In this document: positions 1 through 5,612 of the stretch, piece by piece
Layout: each line of letters opens with the position of its first letter
Numbering within the stretch: the stretch's first letter is position 1
DNA from: Marinosulfonomonas sp.
GTDB lineage: Bacteria; Pseudomonadota; Alphaproteobacteria; Rhodobacterales; Rhodobacteraceae
Length of the DNA stretch: 5,612 bases
Assembly (NCBI GenBank): GCA_022712735.1
Contig: JAFLKA010000458.1
Location: forward strand, 1 to 5,612
Reading direction: 5' to 3'
Translations under genes and position numbers: made by a program
Notes under the pieces: model-generated
What the model saw: only the letters and a program-made list of their open reading frames with translations
The model's database searches: none
Told to the model about the DNA's origin: nothing

Positions 1-1
1 C

Positions 2-622
2 AAGAAGCGCAAGTTTGAAGCCTTCGATGCGCTGGCCACAAGCAACGAGACACCGATCCGCCCTGAACGGGTGATCGCCACGATGATGCAGGTGTTGCCA
101 CAGGACGCGACCATCCTGTCCGACCCCGGCACCTCTTGCCCCTATTTCTCGGCCTTCTATCAACTGCCGATGGCGGGCCGCAGATTTATCACCAACCGTG
201 CGCATGGAGCCTTGGGTTATTCGCTCAGTGCCGCGCTTGGCGCGTGGTATGGACGGCCTCAAAGCAAGGTCGTGGCGATGATGGGGGACGGATCATTCGG
301 GTTCACAGTGGGCGAACTGGAAACCGTGGTGCGGGCCGGTGCACCGATCACCTATATCGTATTTTCCAACGCATCCTTCGGCTGGATCAAGGCATCGCAA
401 GAACGTGACGTCGGGGCGCGGTATTATAACGTTGATTTCAACCGCACCGATCACGCCAAAATTGCCAGCGCTTACGGGGTTAAATCATGGACAGTATCCG
501 ACCCTGCGGACCTGCCCCGCGTGATGTATGAGGCGATTGAGTTTGACGGCCCGACGCTGATTGATATCATCACCCAACCGCTTGAAGAAACCCGCGCCCC
601 CGTGCGCCGCTGGATGGGATGA
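2..622 (+). CDS. Thiamine-diphosphate-dependent enzyme (acetolactate synthase / 2-oxo-acid decarboxylase superfamily), C-terminal part
   Basis: The left window edge cuts this gene. The reading frame is open from base 2, giving 206 visible residues and a TGA stop. GTG/ATG codons near 71-85 are probably internal, because the residues before them read like the linker into the C-terminal ThDP domain of a full-length enzyme (family members are usually 550-600 residues). The ThDP/Mg2+ motif is visible: GDGSF at about residues 95-99, then 27 residues after its Asp an Asn in SNASFG (about 122-127). Most relatives have NN where this has SN; the second, metal-binding Asn is kept, and the Ser two residues further on fits the third metal ligand position. 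The N-R-A-H-G-A-L-G-Y stretch before it is typical of the pyrophosphate-side fold. Such enzymes decarboxylate 2-oxo acids or condense the resulting carbanion, in the cytoplasm. The stop overlaps the next gene's start, so the two are probably co-translated. The exact reaction is unknown; the superfamily is secure. Confidence 0.9.
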   Translation, partial: KKRKFEAFDALATSNETPIRPERVIATMMQVLPQDATILSDPGTSCPYFSAFYQLPMAGRRFITNRAHGALGYSLSAALGAWYGRPQSKVVAMMGDGSFGFTVGELETVVRAGAPITYIVFSNASFGWIKASQERDVGARYYNVDFNRTDHAKIASAYGVKSWTVSDPADLPRVMYEAIEFDGPTLIDIITQPLEETRAPVRRWMG

Positions 623-1875
623 CCGAATTGAAAACCGCACAAAATATCGTTGTAATCGGGGCTGGCATCGTCGGGGTGTCCACCGCGATATGGCTGATGC
701 GAGCCGGTAAGTCCGTCACCCTGATTGACCGCGCTGCGCCTGGTGAAGGCACTTCGCACGGCAACGGCGGGGTGCTGGCGTCTTGTGCAATGGTGCCTGT
801 CACCACGCCCGGATTGGGGATGAAAGGGCCAAAACTGCTGCTGGATCGCAATTTCCCGCTGTTTTTGCGCTGGACCTACCTGCCGCGCCTTTACCCGTGG
901 TTGCGCAAATACATGAGCCACGCCAATGACAGCGACACGCGGCGGATTGCCAAGGGGCTGACCACGATTGTCGCCGATAGTGTGGAACAACACGAAGCAC
1001 TGGCGCGGGGCACGTTGGCCGAGAAATGGCTGCGCCCGTCGGATTACAGTTTCGCCTATGTTGATCGTGCCGCGTATCAGGCCGACGCCTATGTCTGGGA
1101 GCTACGCAAGATTGCGGGGTTCGAGCCCGTGATCATTGAGGGCGACGCGGTGCATGAATATGAGCCTGCGCTGGGGCCAGACTTCAAATTCCTCGCGGTG
1201 ATGAAGGGGCATGGCCACATCAAAGACCCTGGCGGGTATGTCAAAGATCTGGCGCGTGAATTCGAGAGCATGGGTGGCAGCATCTTGCGTGCCGAGGTTC
1301 AGGATTTTGAGCTGGTCGATGGTGTGGTGCGCTCGGCCATCACCGATCAGGGCCGGATTGAATGTGACGCGGCGGTGCTGACCACCGGCGTCTGGTCAAA
1401 ATCGCTGGCCAAGAAACTGGGGCTGAATGTGCCGCTGGAAACCGAGCGCGGCTATCATATCATTTTCAAAAACCCTAACCTGCAGCTAAAGGCGCCGCTG
1501 ATGATCACCACAGGTAAATTCGTCGCCACGCCAATGGCGGACGGGCTGCGTTGTGCCGGAATTGTCGAATTTGGCGGGCTGGACGCGGGTGCATCCAAAG
1601 CCCCCTTGAAATTCCTGCGCCGTGCTGTGGCGCAAGCTTTTCCAGACCTGACCTATGACGATAGTGTGGAGTGGTTGGGCCACCGCCCTGCCCCCGCCGA
1701 CAGCCTGCCGTTAATCGGTGAAATCGGGCAAACGGGCGTTTATGCCGGATTTGGCCATCATCACATAGGGTTGACAGGTGGGCCAAAAACAGGCCGCATG
1801 ATTGCGGACATGATCACACAGGGGGGATCGAACCTCGATACTGCCCCGTTTGATCCACAACGATTTAGCAAATGA
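619..1875 (+). CDS. DadA-like FAD-dependent D-amino acid dehydrogenase / oxidoreductase (DAO family)
   Basis: A 418-residue protein, close to the length of DadA-type dehydrogenases (about 415-435). The N-terminus carries the dinucleotide-binding fold GAGIVG (14-19), ending at an acidic residue in LIDR (D37) that would bind the ribose of FAD. GTSHGNGG (44-51) matches the conserved Ser/Gly-rich segment after it. Other family marks are LTTGVWSKSL (254-263), ERGYH (276-280), GHRPAPADSLPLIG (354-367) and GFGHHHIGLTGGPKTGR (377-393), the C-terminal FAD-contact region. The family oxidises amino acids, often D-isomers or secondary amines, to 2-oxo acids, passing electrons to the respiratory chain (dehydrogenases) or oxygen (oxidases). 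The ATG overlaps the upstream stop as ATGA, with a G-rich GGATGGG just before it, which supports this start. The TRAP genes downstream suggest the substrate is imported. Substrate and stereochemistry cannot be read from sequence; a glycine- or sarcosine-oxidase-like activity is a less likely alternative. Confidence 0.9.
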   Translation: MTELKTAQNIVVIGAGIVGVSTAIWLMRAGKSVTLIDRAAPGEGTSHGNGGVLASCAMVPVTTPGLGMKGPKLLLDRNFPLFLRWTYLPRLYPWLRKYMSHANDSDTRRIAKGLTTIVADSVEQHEALARGTLAEKWLRPSDYSFAYVDRAAYQADAYVWELRKIAGFEPVIIEGDAVHEYEPALGPDFKFLAVMKGHGHIKDPGGYVKDLAREFESMGGSILRAEVQDFELVDGVVRSAITDQGRIECDAAVLTTGVWSKSLAKKLGLNVPLETERGYHIIFKNPNLQLKAPLMITTGKFVATPMADGLRCAGIVEFGGLDAGASKAPLKFLRRAVAQAFPDLTYDDSVEWLGHRPAPADSLPLIGEIGQTGVYAGFGHHHIGLTGGPKTGRMIADMITQGGSNLDTAPFDPQRFSK

Positions 1876-1920
1876 CGCCGAACAATGGTGCGTTGCTGTG
1901 AATATTAATGACCAACCAAA

Positions 1921-1926
1921 AGGGAG
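1921..1926 (+). promoter_or_regulatory. Ribosome binding site of dctP
   Basis: AGGGAG, preceded by As, lies seven bases before the ATG at 1934. It decides the start: the reading frame is open further upstream (from about 1850), but those codons overlap the end of the preceding gene and would place extra residues before a perfect signal peptide. Confidence 0.85.
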
Positions 1927-1933
1927 AACTACG

Positions 1934-2923
1934 ATGAAAAAATCACTAAAAACACTGGCGGGTTCCGCCACGATTGCGGCCACTGCGGCGCTGTCGGCCG
2001 CCCCCGTGATGGCCGAAAAATGGGATATGCCGCTAGCCTATTCCGCCACCAATTTCCATTCGGCCACGGCGGCTGAATTCGCAACCTGCGTCACCACCGG
2101 CACCGGCGGCGAGATTGAAATCGTCACGCATCCATCAGGATCATTGTTCAAAGGCGGCGACATCAAACGGGCTGTCCAAACCGGCCAAGCCCCGATTGGC
2201 GAGCGCCTGTTGTCCGGCCACCAGAACGAAAATGCGATTTTCGGCGTGGATTCCATTCCGTTCCTGGCCACGTCTTTTGATGATGCAGCCAAGCTGTGGA
2301 AAGCGGCCAAACCGACCTTGACCCAAGTGCTGGCCGACCAGAACCTGACGTTGCTTTATTCGGTGCCATGGCCACCACAGGGGCTGTATTTCAAGAAAGA
2401 AATAAACTCGGTTGCCGAAATGAAGGGCATCAAGTTCCGCTCCTATAACAGCGCCACAGCGCGTCTGGCTGAATTGACTGGTATGTTGCCAGTGTCGGTT
2501 GAAGCTGCCGAAATCAGCCAAGCCTTTGCAACGGGTGTTGCCGAGGCGATGGTTTCGTCCGGCTCCACCGGTTATGACCGCAAGGTCTGGGAAAGCCTGA
2601 CCCATTTCTACGAGGTCGACGCATGGCTGCCGCGCAACTACATCATGGTGAACAGCGACGTTTGGGCGGGCACATCTGACGCCAACAAAAACGTCATCAC
2701 CGCTTGTGCGACGTTTGCCGAATATGCAGGCACGTGGCGTTCCAAGGAATACACTGGCTTCACCCTGCAAGGGCTGCGCGATGGCGGCATGACCGTTGGG
2801 CCAGCAGGTGATGCACTGGTGGACGAATTGAAAGTGATCGGCGCGACCATGACCACTGAATGGCTGGATGCCGCAGGCGAAGGTGGTGCATCCATCGTCG
2901 ATGCCTTCAAGGCAATGCAATAA
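1934..2923 (+). CDS. dctP: TRAP transporter periplasmic substrate-binding protein (DctP family)
   Basis: A 329-residue secreted solute receptor that delivers an organic acid to the DctQM membrane pair in the inner membrane. The start is set by the ribosome site at 1921-1926 and by a signal peptide: MKKSLKTLAG, a hydrophobic Ala-rich core, then P-V-M-A with predicted cleavage after A27, giving a mature protein starting EKWDMPLAY. Family features include HPSGSLFKGGDIKRAVQTGQ (residues 66-85, the frequently conserved first-lobe segment), SVPWPPQGLY (143-152), and GIKFRS (165-170), whose Arg (R169) sits where DctP proteins place the arginine that salt-bridges the ligand carboxylate. EAAEISQAFATGV (190-202) is the typical helix after it. 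The length is normal for the family. The mature protein has only two cysteines (C52, C258); whether they form a disulfide is unknown. The ligand is not determined; the two enzymes upstream suggest an amino-acid-like or 2-oxo/hydroxy acid. It is probably made in excess over DctQM because a hairpin follows the gene. Confidence 0.95.
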   Translation: MKKSLKTLAGSATIAATAALSAAPVMAEKWDMPLAYSATNFHSATAAEFATCVTTGTGGEIEIVTHPSGSLFKGGDIKRAVQTGQAPIGERLLSGHQNENAIFGVDSIPFLATSFDDAAKLWKAAKPTLTQVLADQNLTLLYSVPWPPQGLYFKKEINSVAEMKGIKFRSYNSATARLAELTGMLPVSVEAAEISQAFATGVAEAMVSSGSTGYDRKVWESLTHFYEVDAWLPRNYIMVNSDVWAGTSDANKNVITACATFAEYAGTWRSKEYTGFTLQGLRDGGMTVGPAGDALVDELKVIGATMTTEWLDAAGEGGASIVDAFKAMQ

Positions 2924-2935
2924 GCTAAACGATTG

Positions 2936-2959
2936 GGGCCGCGCCATAGGGTGCGGCCC
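2936..2959 (+). terminator. Intra-operon hairpin between dctP and dctQ (attenuator or partial terminator)
   Basis: The arms GGGCCGCGCC (2936-2945) and GGTGCGGCCC (2950-2959) form a 10-bp stem with one G-U pair and a four-base loop ATAG. The next 11 bases (TGCTTCTTTCT) are pyrimidine-rich with seven Ts, resembling a leaky intrinsic terminator. It begins 12 bases after the dctP stop. Such hairpins between a binding protein gene and its permease genes commonly either terminate part of the transcripts or protect the upstream mRNA 3' end. The pairing is seen directly; the effect is inferred. Confidence 0.75.
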
Positions 2960-2973
2960 TGCTTCTTTCTAAC

Positions 2974-2980
2974 GGGGGGA
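2974..2980 (+). promoter_or_regulatory. Ribosome binding site that decides a TTG start for dctQ
   Basis: GGGGGGA lies six bases before TTG at 2987. No in-frame ATG exists near the start of dctQ; the ATG at 2982 is in another frame and meets TGA after three codons. A further in-frame TTG at 2933 would put the start inside the hairpin and without a ribosome site, so 2987 is preferred. CTG at 2990 is a weaker alternative. Confidence 0.6.
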
Positions 2981-2986
2981 TATGGT

Positions 2987-3511
2987 TTGCTGAAATCAAT
3001 ACGCACAGGTCTGGACCTGCTTTATGAGTTTTCGGGCATCTTGGCAGCCCTTAGCCTGATCGCCATTCTGTTTCTGATCGTCGTTCAAATGTTGGCCCGC
3101 TGGACCGGCGAAGTTTTCCCCGGTGCGCCCGATTACGCCGGTTATGCGATGGCCGCCGCGTCATTCCTGGCCTTTGCCAGTGCGCTGAACAAAGGTGCCC
3201 ATATCCGCGTGTCGATCGTGTTGAACATGCTGCCCAAACGCCCCCGCTGGTTTTTGGAAATCTGGTGCTTTGGTATTGCCACCGCGATTGCGTGGTATTT
3301 CGTGTTTTACGCCCAGAAATTTGCCTATTGGTCATGGAAATTTAACGACATTTCCCAAGGGCAGGACAAAACCCCGCTGTGGATACCCCAAAGCCTGATG
3401 GTGATCGGTGCCGTGATCTTTGCGATTGCATTAACTGACAACCTGATCAGCCTACTGTTCAAAGGCCACCACCGTATCGTCCGCGAGGGCGATGAAAGCA
3501 CTTCGGAGTAA
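2987..3511 (+). CDS. dctQ: TRAP transporter small membrane subunit (DctQ family)
   Basis: A 174-residue inner-membrane protein, typical length for DctQ, which pairs with DctM and helps dock the substrate-binding protein. Four hydrophobic segments are visible at about residues 15-37, 51-68, 89-109 and 132-158. The loop after the second segment holds GAHIRVSIVLNMLP (70-83), a strong DctQ family mark (H-I-R-V followed by a hydrophobic run and Leu-Pro). The C-terminus is short and charged, ending in the cytoplasm by the usual four-helix topology. The chosen start is TTG with a GGGGGGA ribosome site; an ATG is absent, so the first few residues are less certain than the rest. Only five bases separate its stop from dctM, so the two are almost certainly co-translated. 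The family assignment is secure. Confidence 0.92.
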   Translation: MLKSIRTGLDLLYEFSGILAALSLIAILFLIVVQMLARWTGEVFPGAPDYAGYAMAAASFLAFASALNKGAHIRVSIVLNMLPKRPRWFLEIWCFGIATAIAWYFVFYAQKFAYWSWKFNDISQGQDKTPLWIPQSLMVIGAVIFAIALTDNLISLLFKGHHRIVREGDESTSE

Positions 3512-3516
3512 TCGGC

Positions 3517-4830
3517 ATGGAAAACGTATCAATCATCATTCTGTTTCTGTTCGTTCTGTTCACCCTGCTTGGTTCAGGCGTCTGGGTCGGTCTGGCCCTG
3601 ATGGGGGTTGCGTGGTTCGGGATGGAAATGTTCACCACGCGCCCCGTCGGCGACGTGATGTTAACCACGGTCTGGACATCATCGTCCAGCTGGACCCTGA
3701 CCGCCCTGCCCCTGTTTATCTGGATGGGCGAAGTCTTGTATCGAACCCGATTATCCGAAGATATGTTTCGCGGCCTGTCGCCGTGGCTGGCACGATTGCC
3801 GGGCGGGTTGGTGCACACCAACATCGCGGGCTGCACGGTGTTTGCCGCAGTGTCGGGATCGTCGGCTGCCACGCTGACCACGGTTGGTAAAATGTCCATT
3901 CCGGAATTGCGCAAACGCAACTACCCCGAAAAGATGATCATCGGCACGTTGGCGGGTGCGGCCACGCTGGGCCTGATGATCCCGCCCTCGCTGACCCTGA
4001 TCGTTTACGGCGTTACGATTAACGAAAGCATCACCAAGCTGTTCTTTGCCGGTATCCTGCCGGGCATGGTTCTGGCGGCGATGTTCATGGGGTATGTGGC
4101 GATTTACTCCATGGTCGCCAAGGATTGGAACCCCGACGTTGAGCCCAAAATGACCTTCCGCGAAAAGATTGAAAACTCGCGGTTCCTTATCCCCGTCATC
4201 AGCCTGATCGTCGTGGTGATCGGCTCAATGTATCTGGGGTATGCCACCGCAACCGAGGCCGCAGCCTTTGGCGTAATCGGCGCGATGCTGCTCGCTGCCG
4301 GACAGGGTTCACTGACGTGGAAAACCTTTACCCAAGCCCTGATGGGGGCCACGCGGACCTCGGCGATGATCGCGTTAATTTTAGCGGGGGCGTCGTTCCT
4401 GTCCCTGTCGATGGGATTCACCGGATTGCCACGCGGGCTGGCCGATATGATTGGCCAATGGGAGCTGACACGCTTTGAACTGCTGATGGTGCTGCTGGTG
4501 TTCTACATCATTTTGGGGATGTTTCTGGACGGGATTTCATCGGTGGTGCTGACCATGGCCGTGGTTGAACCAATGATCCGCGACGCGGGCATTGATCTGA
4601 TCTGGTTCGGCATATTCATCGTTGTGGTGATCGAAATGGCGCAGATCACGCCACCCATCGGGTTCAACCTGTTTGTATTGCAAGGCATGACAGACCACGA
4701 AATGGGCTTCATCGCCAAGGCCGCGATCCCGATGTTCCTGATCATGGTGCTGATGGTGTTCGTGTTGATCCTGTTTCCGGAACTGGCGACCTATCTGCCC
4801 GACAATATGCGAACGATTAACTCCAGTTAG
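3517..4830 (+). CDS. dctM: TRAP transporter large membrane subunit (DctM family)
   Basis: A 437-residue polytopic inner-membrane protein of normal DctM length (about 425-440). DctM is the transport domain, driving substrate import with an ion gradient, generally Na+, and belongs to the ion transporter superfamily with two inverted repeats. Repeat one shows LPLFIWMGEVL (64-74), GGLVHTNIAGC (96-106), SGSSAATLTTVGK (113-125) and MIPPSLTLIVYG (154-165). Repeat two shows GYATATEAAAFG (241-252), LGMFLDGISSVVLTM (333-347) and QITPPIGFNLFVLQG (376-390). The paired SGSSAA/ATEAA and IPPS/TPPIG elements are the expected unwound-helix and hairpin segments around the ion and substrate sites. GGAG at 3504-3507 lies nine bases before the ATG, inside the end of dctQ. 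It is the last gene of the cluster. Separate Q and M genes rule out the fused DctQM type. Confidence 0.96.
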   Translation: MENVSIIILFLFVLFTLLGSGVWVGLALMGVAWFGMEMFTTRPVGDVMLTTVWTSSSSWTLTALPLFIWMGEVLYRTRLSEDMFRGLSPWLARLPGGLVHTNIAGCTVFAAVSGSSAATLTTVGKMSIPELRKRNYPEKMIIGTLAGAATLGLMIPPSLTLIVYGVTINESITKLFFAGILPGMVLAAMFMGYVAIYSMVAKDWNPDVEPKMTFREKIENSRFLIPVISLIVVVIGSMYLGYATATEAAAFGVIGAMLLAAGQGSLTWKTFTQALMGATRTSAMIALILAGASFLSLSMGFTGLPRGLADMIGQWELTRFELLMVLLVFYIILGMFLDGISSVVLTMAVVEPMIRDAGIDLIWFGIFIVVVIEMAQITPPIGFNLFVLQGMTDHEMGFIAKAAIPMFLIMVLMVFVLILFPELATYLPDNMRTINSS

Positions 4831-4845
4831 CGCACCCATTCCGGG

Positions 4846-4880
4846 GCATACCATAAATTTGCCTGAATGTTTTGGTATGC
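4846..4880. repeat. Inverted repeat after dctM (possible operator or 3' hairpin)
   Basis: GCATACCA (4846-4853) and TGGTATGC (4873-4880) are perfect 8-base inverted arms separated by 19 bases, starting 16 bases after the dctM stop. There is no T-run after the right arm, so it is a poor intrinsic terminator. A further ATACC occurs at 4911-4915, so the GGTAT/ATACC half-site appears three times in 70 bases. It could be a bound operator for the downstream gene or an mRNA 3'-end hairpin; the sequence does not decide. Confidence 0.45.
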
Positions 4881-4942
4881 TGTCCTTATGTGCAGGAAAA
4901 ACCCTGTAATATACCGATGGATTCCCGATCCAAAACGCGCTA

Positions 4943-4967
4943 GGCGGTCAAAATGACATTGGCCGCC
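4943..4967. repeat. GC-rich hairpin in the dctM-to-orphan-gene spacer
   Basis: GGCGGTCA (4943-4950) pairs with TGGCCGCC (4960-4967), one pair being G-U; A4951-T4959 can extend the stem to nine pairs with a seven-base loop. No T-run follows on either strand. It may help end or stabilise the dctM transcript. The rest of the 192-base spacer (4831-5022) shows no convincing promoter by eye, though one for the next gene must presumably lie within it. Confidence 0.4.
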
Positions 4968-5022
4968 CAAGAAATTTGATTGGCCCGTCGGATCATATTA
5001 ACACATAAAAAGAGTGCGGATT

Positions 5023-5385
5023 ATGTACGAGGTCAGTGACAATCTGTCGGTACTTGTTGTGGGTCATGTTGATCCTTGGCTCATGACAGGTTTCGCAATG
5101 CCGAAAATCAGTAATACGATGTTTTGCACCTATGATGACCTGACTGCGCAATTTCTTTTGAATCACCAGCCTGACGTCATCCTGTCCACGCTGGTCACCG
5201 CCTATTTTGACATAATGGAACTGGCCGTCAAGCTGGATCAGCTGGATTTTAAGGGACGCGTCAGGGCGATAACCCCGCCTCTGCCCGACCCCGGCCTGAT
5301 TTTACGCGAAATCAGATTCGAATGCCCGGCGCTGGATTTCGATCTGATCGAAGTTTTGTCAGAGCAGAAATTACGGTGCGTTTAG
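5023..5385 (+). CDS. Small hypothetical protein, 120 residues, possibly receiver-like fold
   Basis: I do not recognise this gene. ATG at 5023 follows AAAGAG (5008-5013) by nine bases; GTG at 5014 would add three residues and overlaps that site's end, so ATG is preferred. The product is soluble-looking, with no signal peptide or membrane segment. It alternates short hydrophobic strands (LSVLVVG at about 7-13, DVILSTLV near 50-57, GRVRAITPP near 77-86) with probable helices, a pattern that recalls a single alpha/beta domain such as a degenerate response-regulator receiver. No clear phosphoacceptor Asp plus Lys set is visible, so a phosphorylation role is not supported. It ends L-D-F-D-L-I-E-V-L-S-E-Q. 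GC content of the first 180 bases or so is about 46%, against about 59% for the next 120. It is separated from dctM by 192 bases and is probably its own transcription unit. An open frame with a plausible ribosome site makes it likely real. Confidence 0.65.
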   Translation: MYEVSDNLSVLVVGHVDPWLMTGFAMPKISNTMFCTYDDLTAQFLLNHQPDVILSTLVTAYFDIMELAVKLDQLDFKGRVRAITPPLPDPGLILREIRFECPALDFDLIEVLSEQKLRCV

Positions 5386-5396
5386 AAGGCGAAATC

Positions 5397-5612
5397 CTAG
5401 GTATTCCCCTGACCGGAAAAACTGTCGAGGATCGGGCAGTCGGGCCGGTTATCACCACGGCATTCCTTGGCCACGCGGGCCAGCTCGTCGCGTAGTTTGT
5501 GCAGCTCGCTCAGCTTGCCATCGATTTGTTCCAGACGCTTTAACGCCATCGCCTTCACATCACGGCTCGAGCGGGATTTATCCTGATACAATCCGAGCAA
5601 TTCACGGCAATC
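5397..5612 (-). CDS. cueR: CueR-type Cu(I)-responsive MerR-family transcriptional regulator, C-terminal part
   Basis: The right window edge cuts off the N-terminal DNA-binding part; 71 C-terminal residues are visible, opening in frame D-C-R-E-L-L-G-L-Y-Q and ending at TAG (complement of 5397-5399). The visible part contains DKSRSSRDVKAMALKR and the start of the long dimerisation helix (QIDGKLSELHKLRDELARVA), followed by CRGDNRPDCPILD. The two Cys in C-x7-C spacing with the D-C-P-I-L-D tail are the mark of CueR/HmrR proteins, where they bind Cu(I) or Ag(I). Such regulators sit on the long-spacer promoters of copper efflux ATPases and copper oxidases or chaperones and activate them when metal is bound. 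Any copper-efflux partner would lie beyond the right edge. It converges on the preceding small gene with an 11-base gap and no visible terminator. It appears functionally unrelated to the TRAP cluster. Confidence 0.93.
   Translation of the reverse strand, partial: DCRELLGLYQDKSRSSRDVKAMALKRLEQIDGKLSELHKLRDELARVAKECRGDNRPDCPILDSFSGQGNT

Noticed and set aside
472..993. Long minus-strand open frame of 173 codons opposite the ThDP/FAD gene junction
   Set aside because: It lies opposite two strongly recognised genes, has low-complexity, Arg/Gly/Pro/His-rich composition and no family motif; it is a shadow of the GC-rich codon pattern.
1876..1933. Possible promoter or hairpin in the 58-base gap before dctP
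   Set aside because: Only short weak complementary segments (for example AGCAA/TTGCT) and no well-spaced -35/-10 pair; read-through from the upstream genes is enough to explain expression.
2141..2947. 268-codon minus-strand open frame opposite dctP
   Set aside because: It is antisense to a gene with clear signal peptide and DctP motifs, and its translation resembles no protein family; a shadow frame despite its length.
2982..2993. ATG-GTT-TGC-TGA mini-frame overlapping the dctQ start
   Set aside because: The G-run is only one base from this ATG, too close for use as a ribosome site, so a translated leader is unlikely.
4976..5001. TTGATT / TATTAA as a promoter for the small gene
   Set aside because: The spacing is about 14 bases rather than about 17 and the matches are partial, so I do not list it as a feature.
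5386..5396. Shared terminator between the converging small gene and cueR
   Set aside because: The 11-base gap and flanks show no stem with a T-run on either strand.

Overview
The window looks like a chromosomal segment of an alphaproteobacterium, most likely a marine Rhodobacterales (Roseobacter-type) organism. This is inferred from the moderately high GC content, the codon use, the three-gene TRAP transporter with separate small (DctQ) and large (DctM) membrane subunits, and the general appearance of the proteins. No rRNA, tRNA, mobile element or CRISPR array is visible.

Positions 2-4830 (+ strand) form one tightly packed catabolic and uptake cluster. It begins with the C-terminal part of a thiamine-diphosphate (ThDP) enzyme of the acetolactate synthase / 2-oxo-acid decarboxylase superfamily, cut by the left edge. 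Its stop codon overlaps the start of a DadA-type FAD-dependent amino acid oxidoreductase (ATGA overlap). After 58 bases comes a complete TRAP transporter: periplasmic binding protein (dctP), small membrane subunit (dctQ) and large membrane subunit (dctM). A GC-rich hairpin with a T-rich tail lies between dctP and dctQ, a layout expected to give more binding protein than membrane subunits. dctQ appears to start at TTG.

The simplest working model is that the transporter imports an amino-acid-like or organic acid substrate, the FAD enzyme deaminates it to a 2-oxo acid, and the ThDP enzyme acts on that 2-oxo acid. This is inference from order and family; the substrate cannot be read from the sequence.

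Positions 4831-5022 are intergenic and hold two inverted repeats: one with GCATACCA/TGGTATGC arms that could be an operator or an mRNA 3' hairpin, and one GC-rich hairpin. A small unrecognised 120-residue protein gene follows (5023-5385, +), with a noticeably AT-richer 5' half. It converges, 11 bases away, on the 3' end of a copper-responsive MerR-family regulator (cueR, - strand), which is cut by the right edge and keeps the C-x7-C copper-binding motif.

I found no clearly new biological system. The points most worth a second look are the ThDP/FAD/TRAP pathway, the dctP-dctQ hairpin, the inverted repeat after dctM and the small orphan protein.
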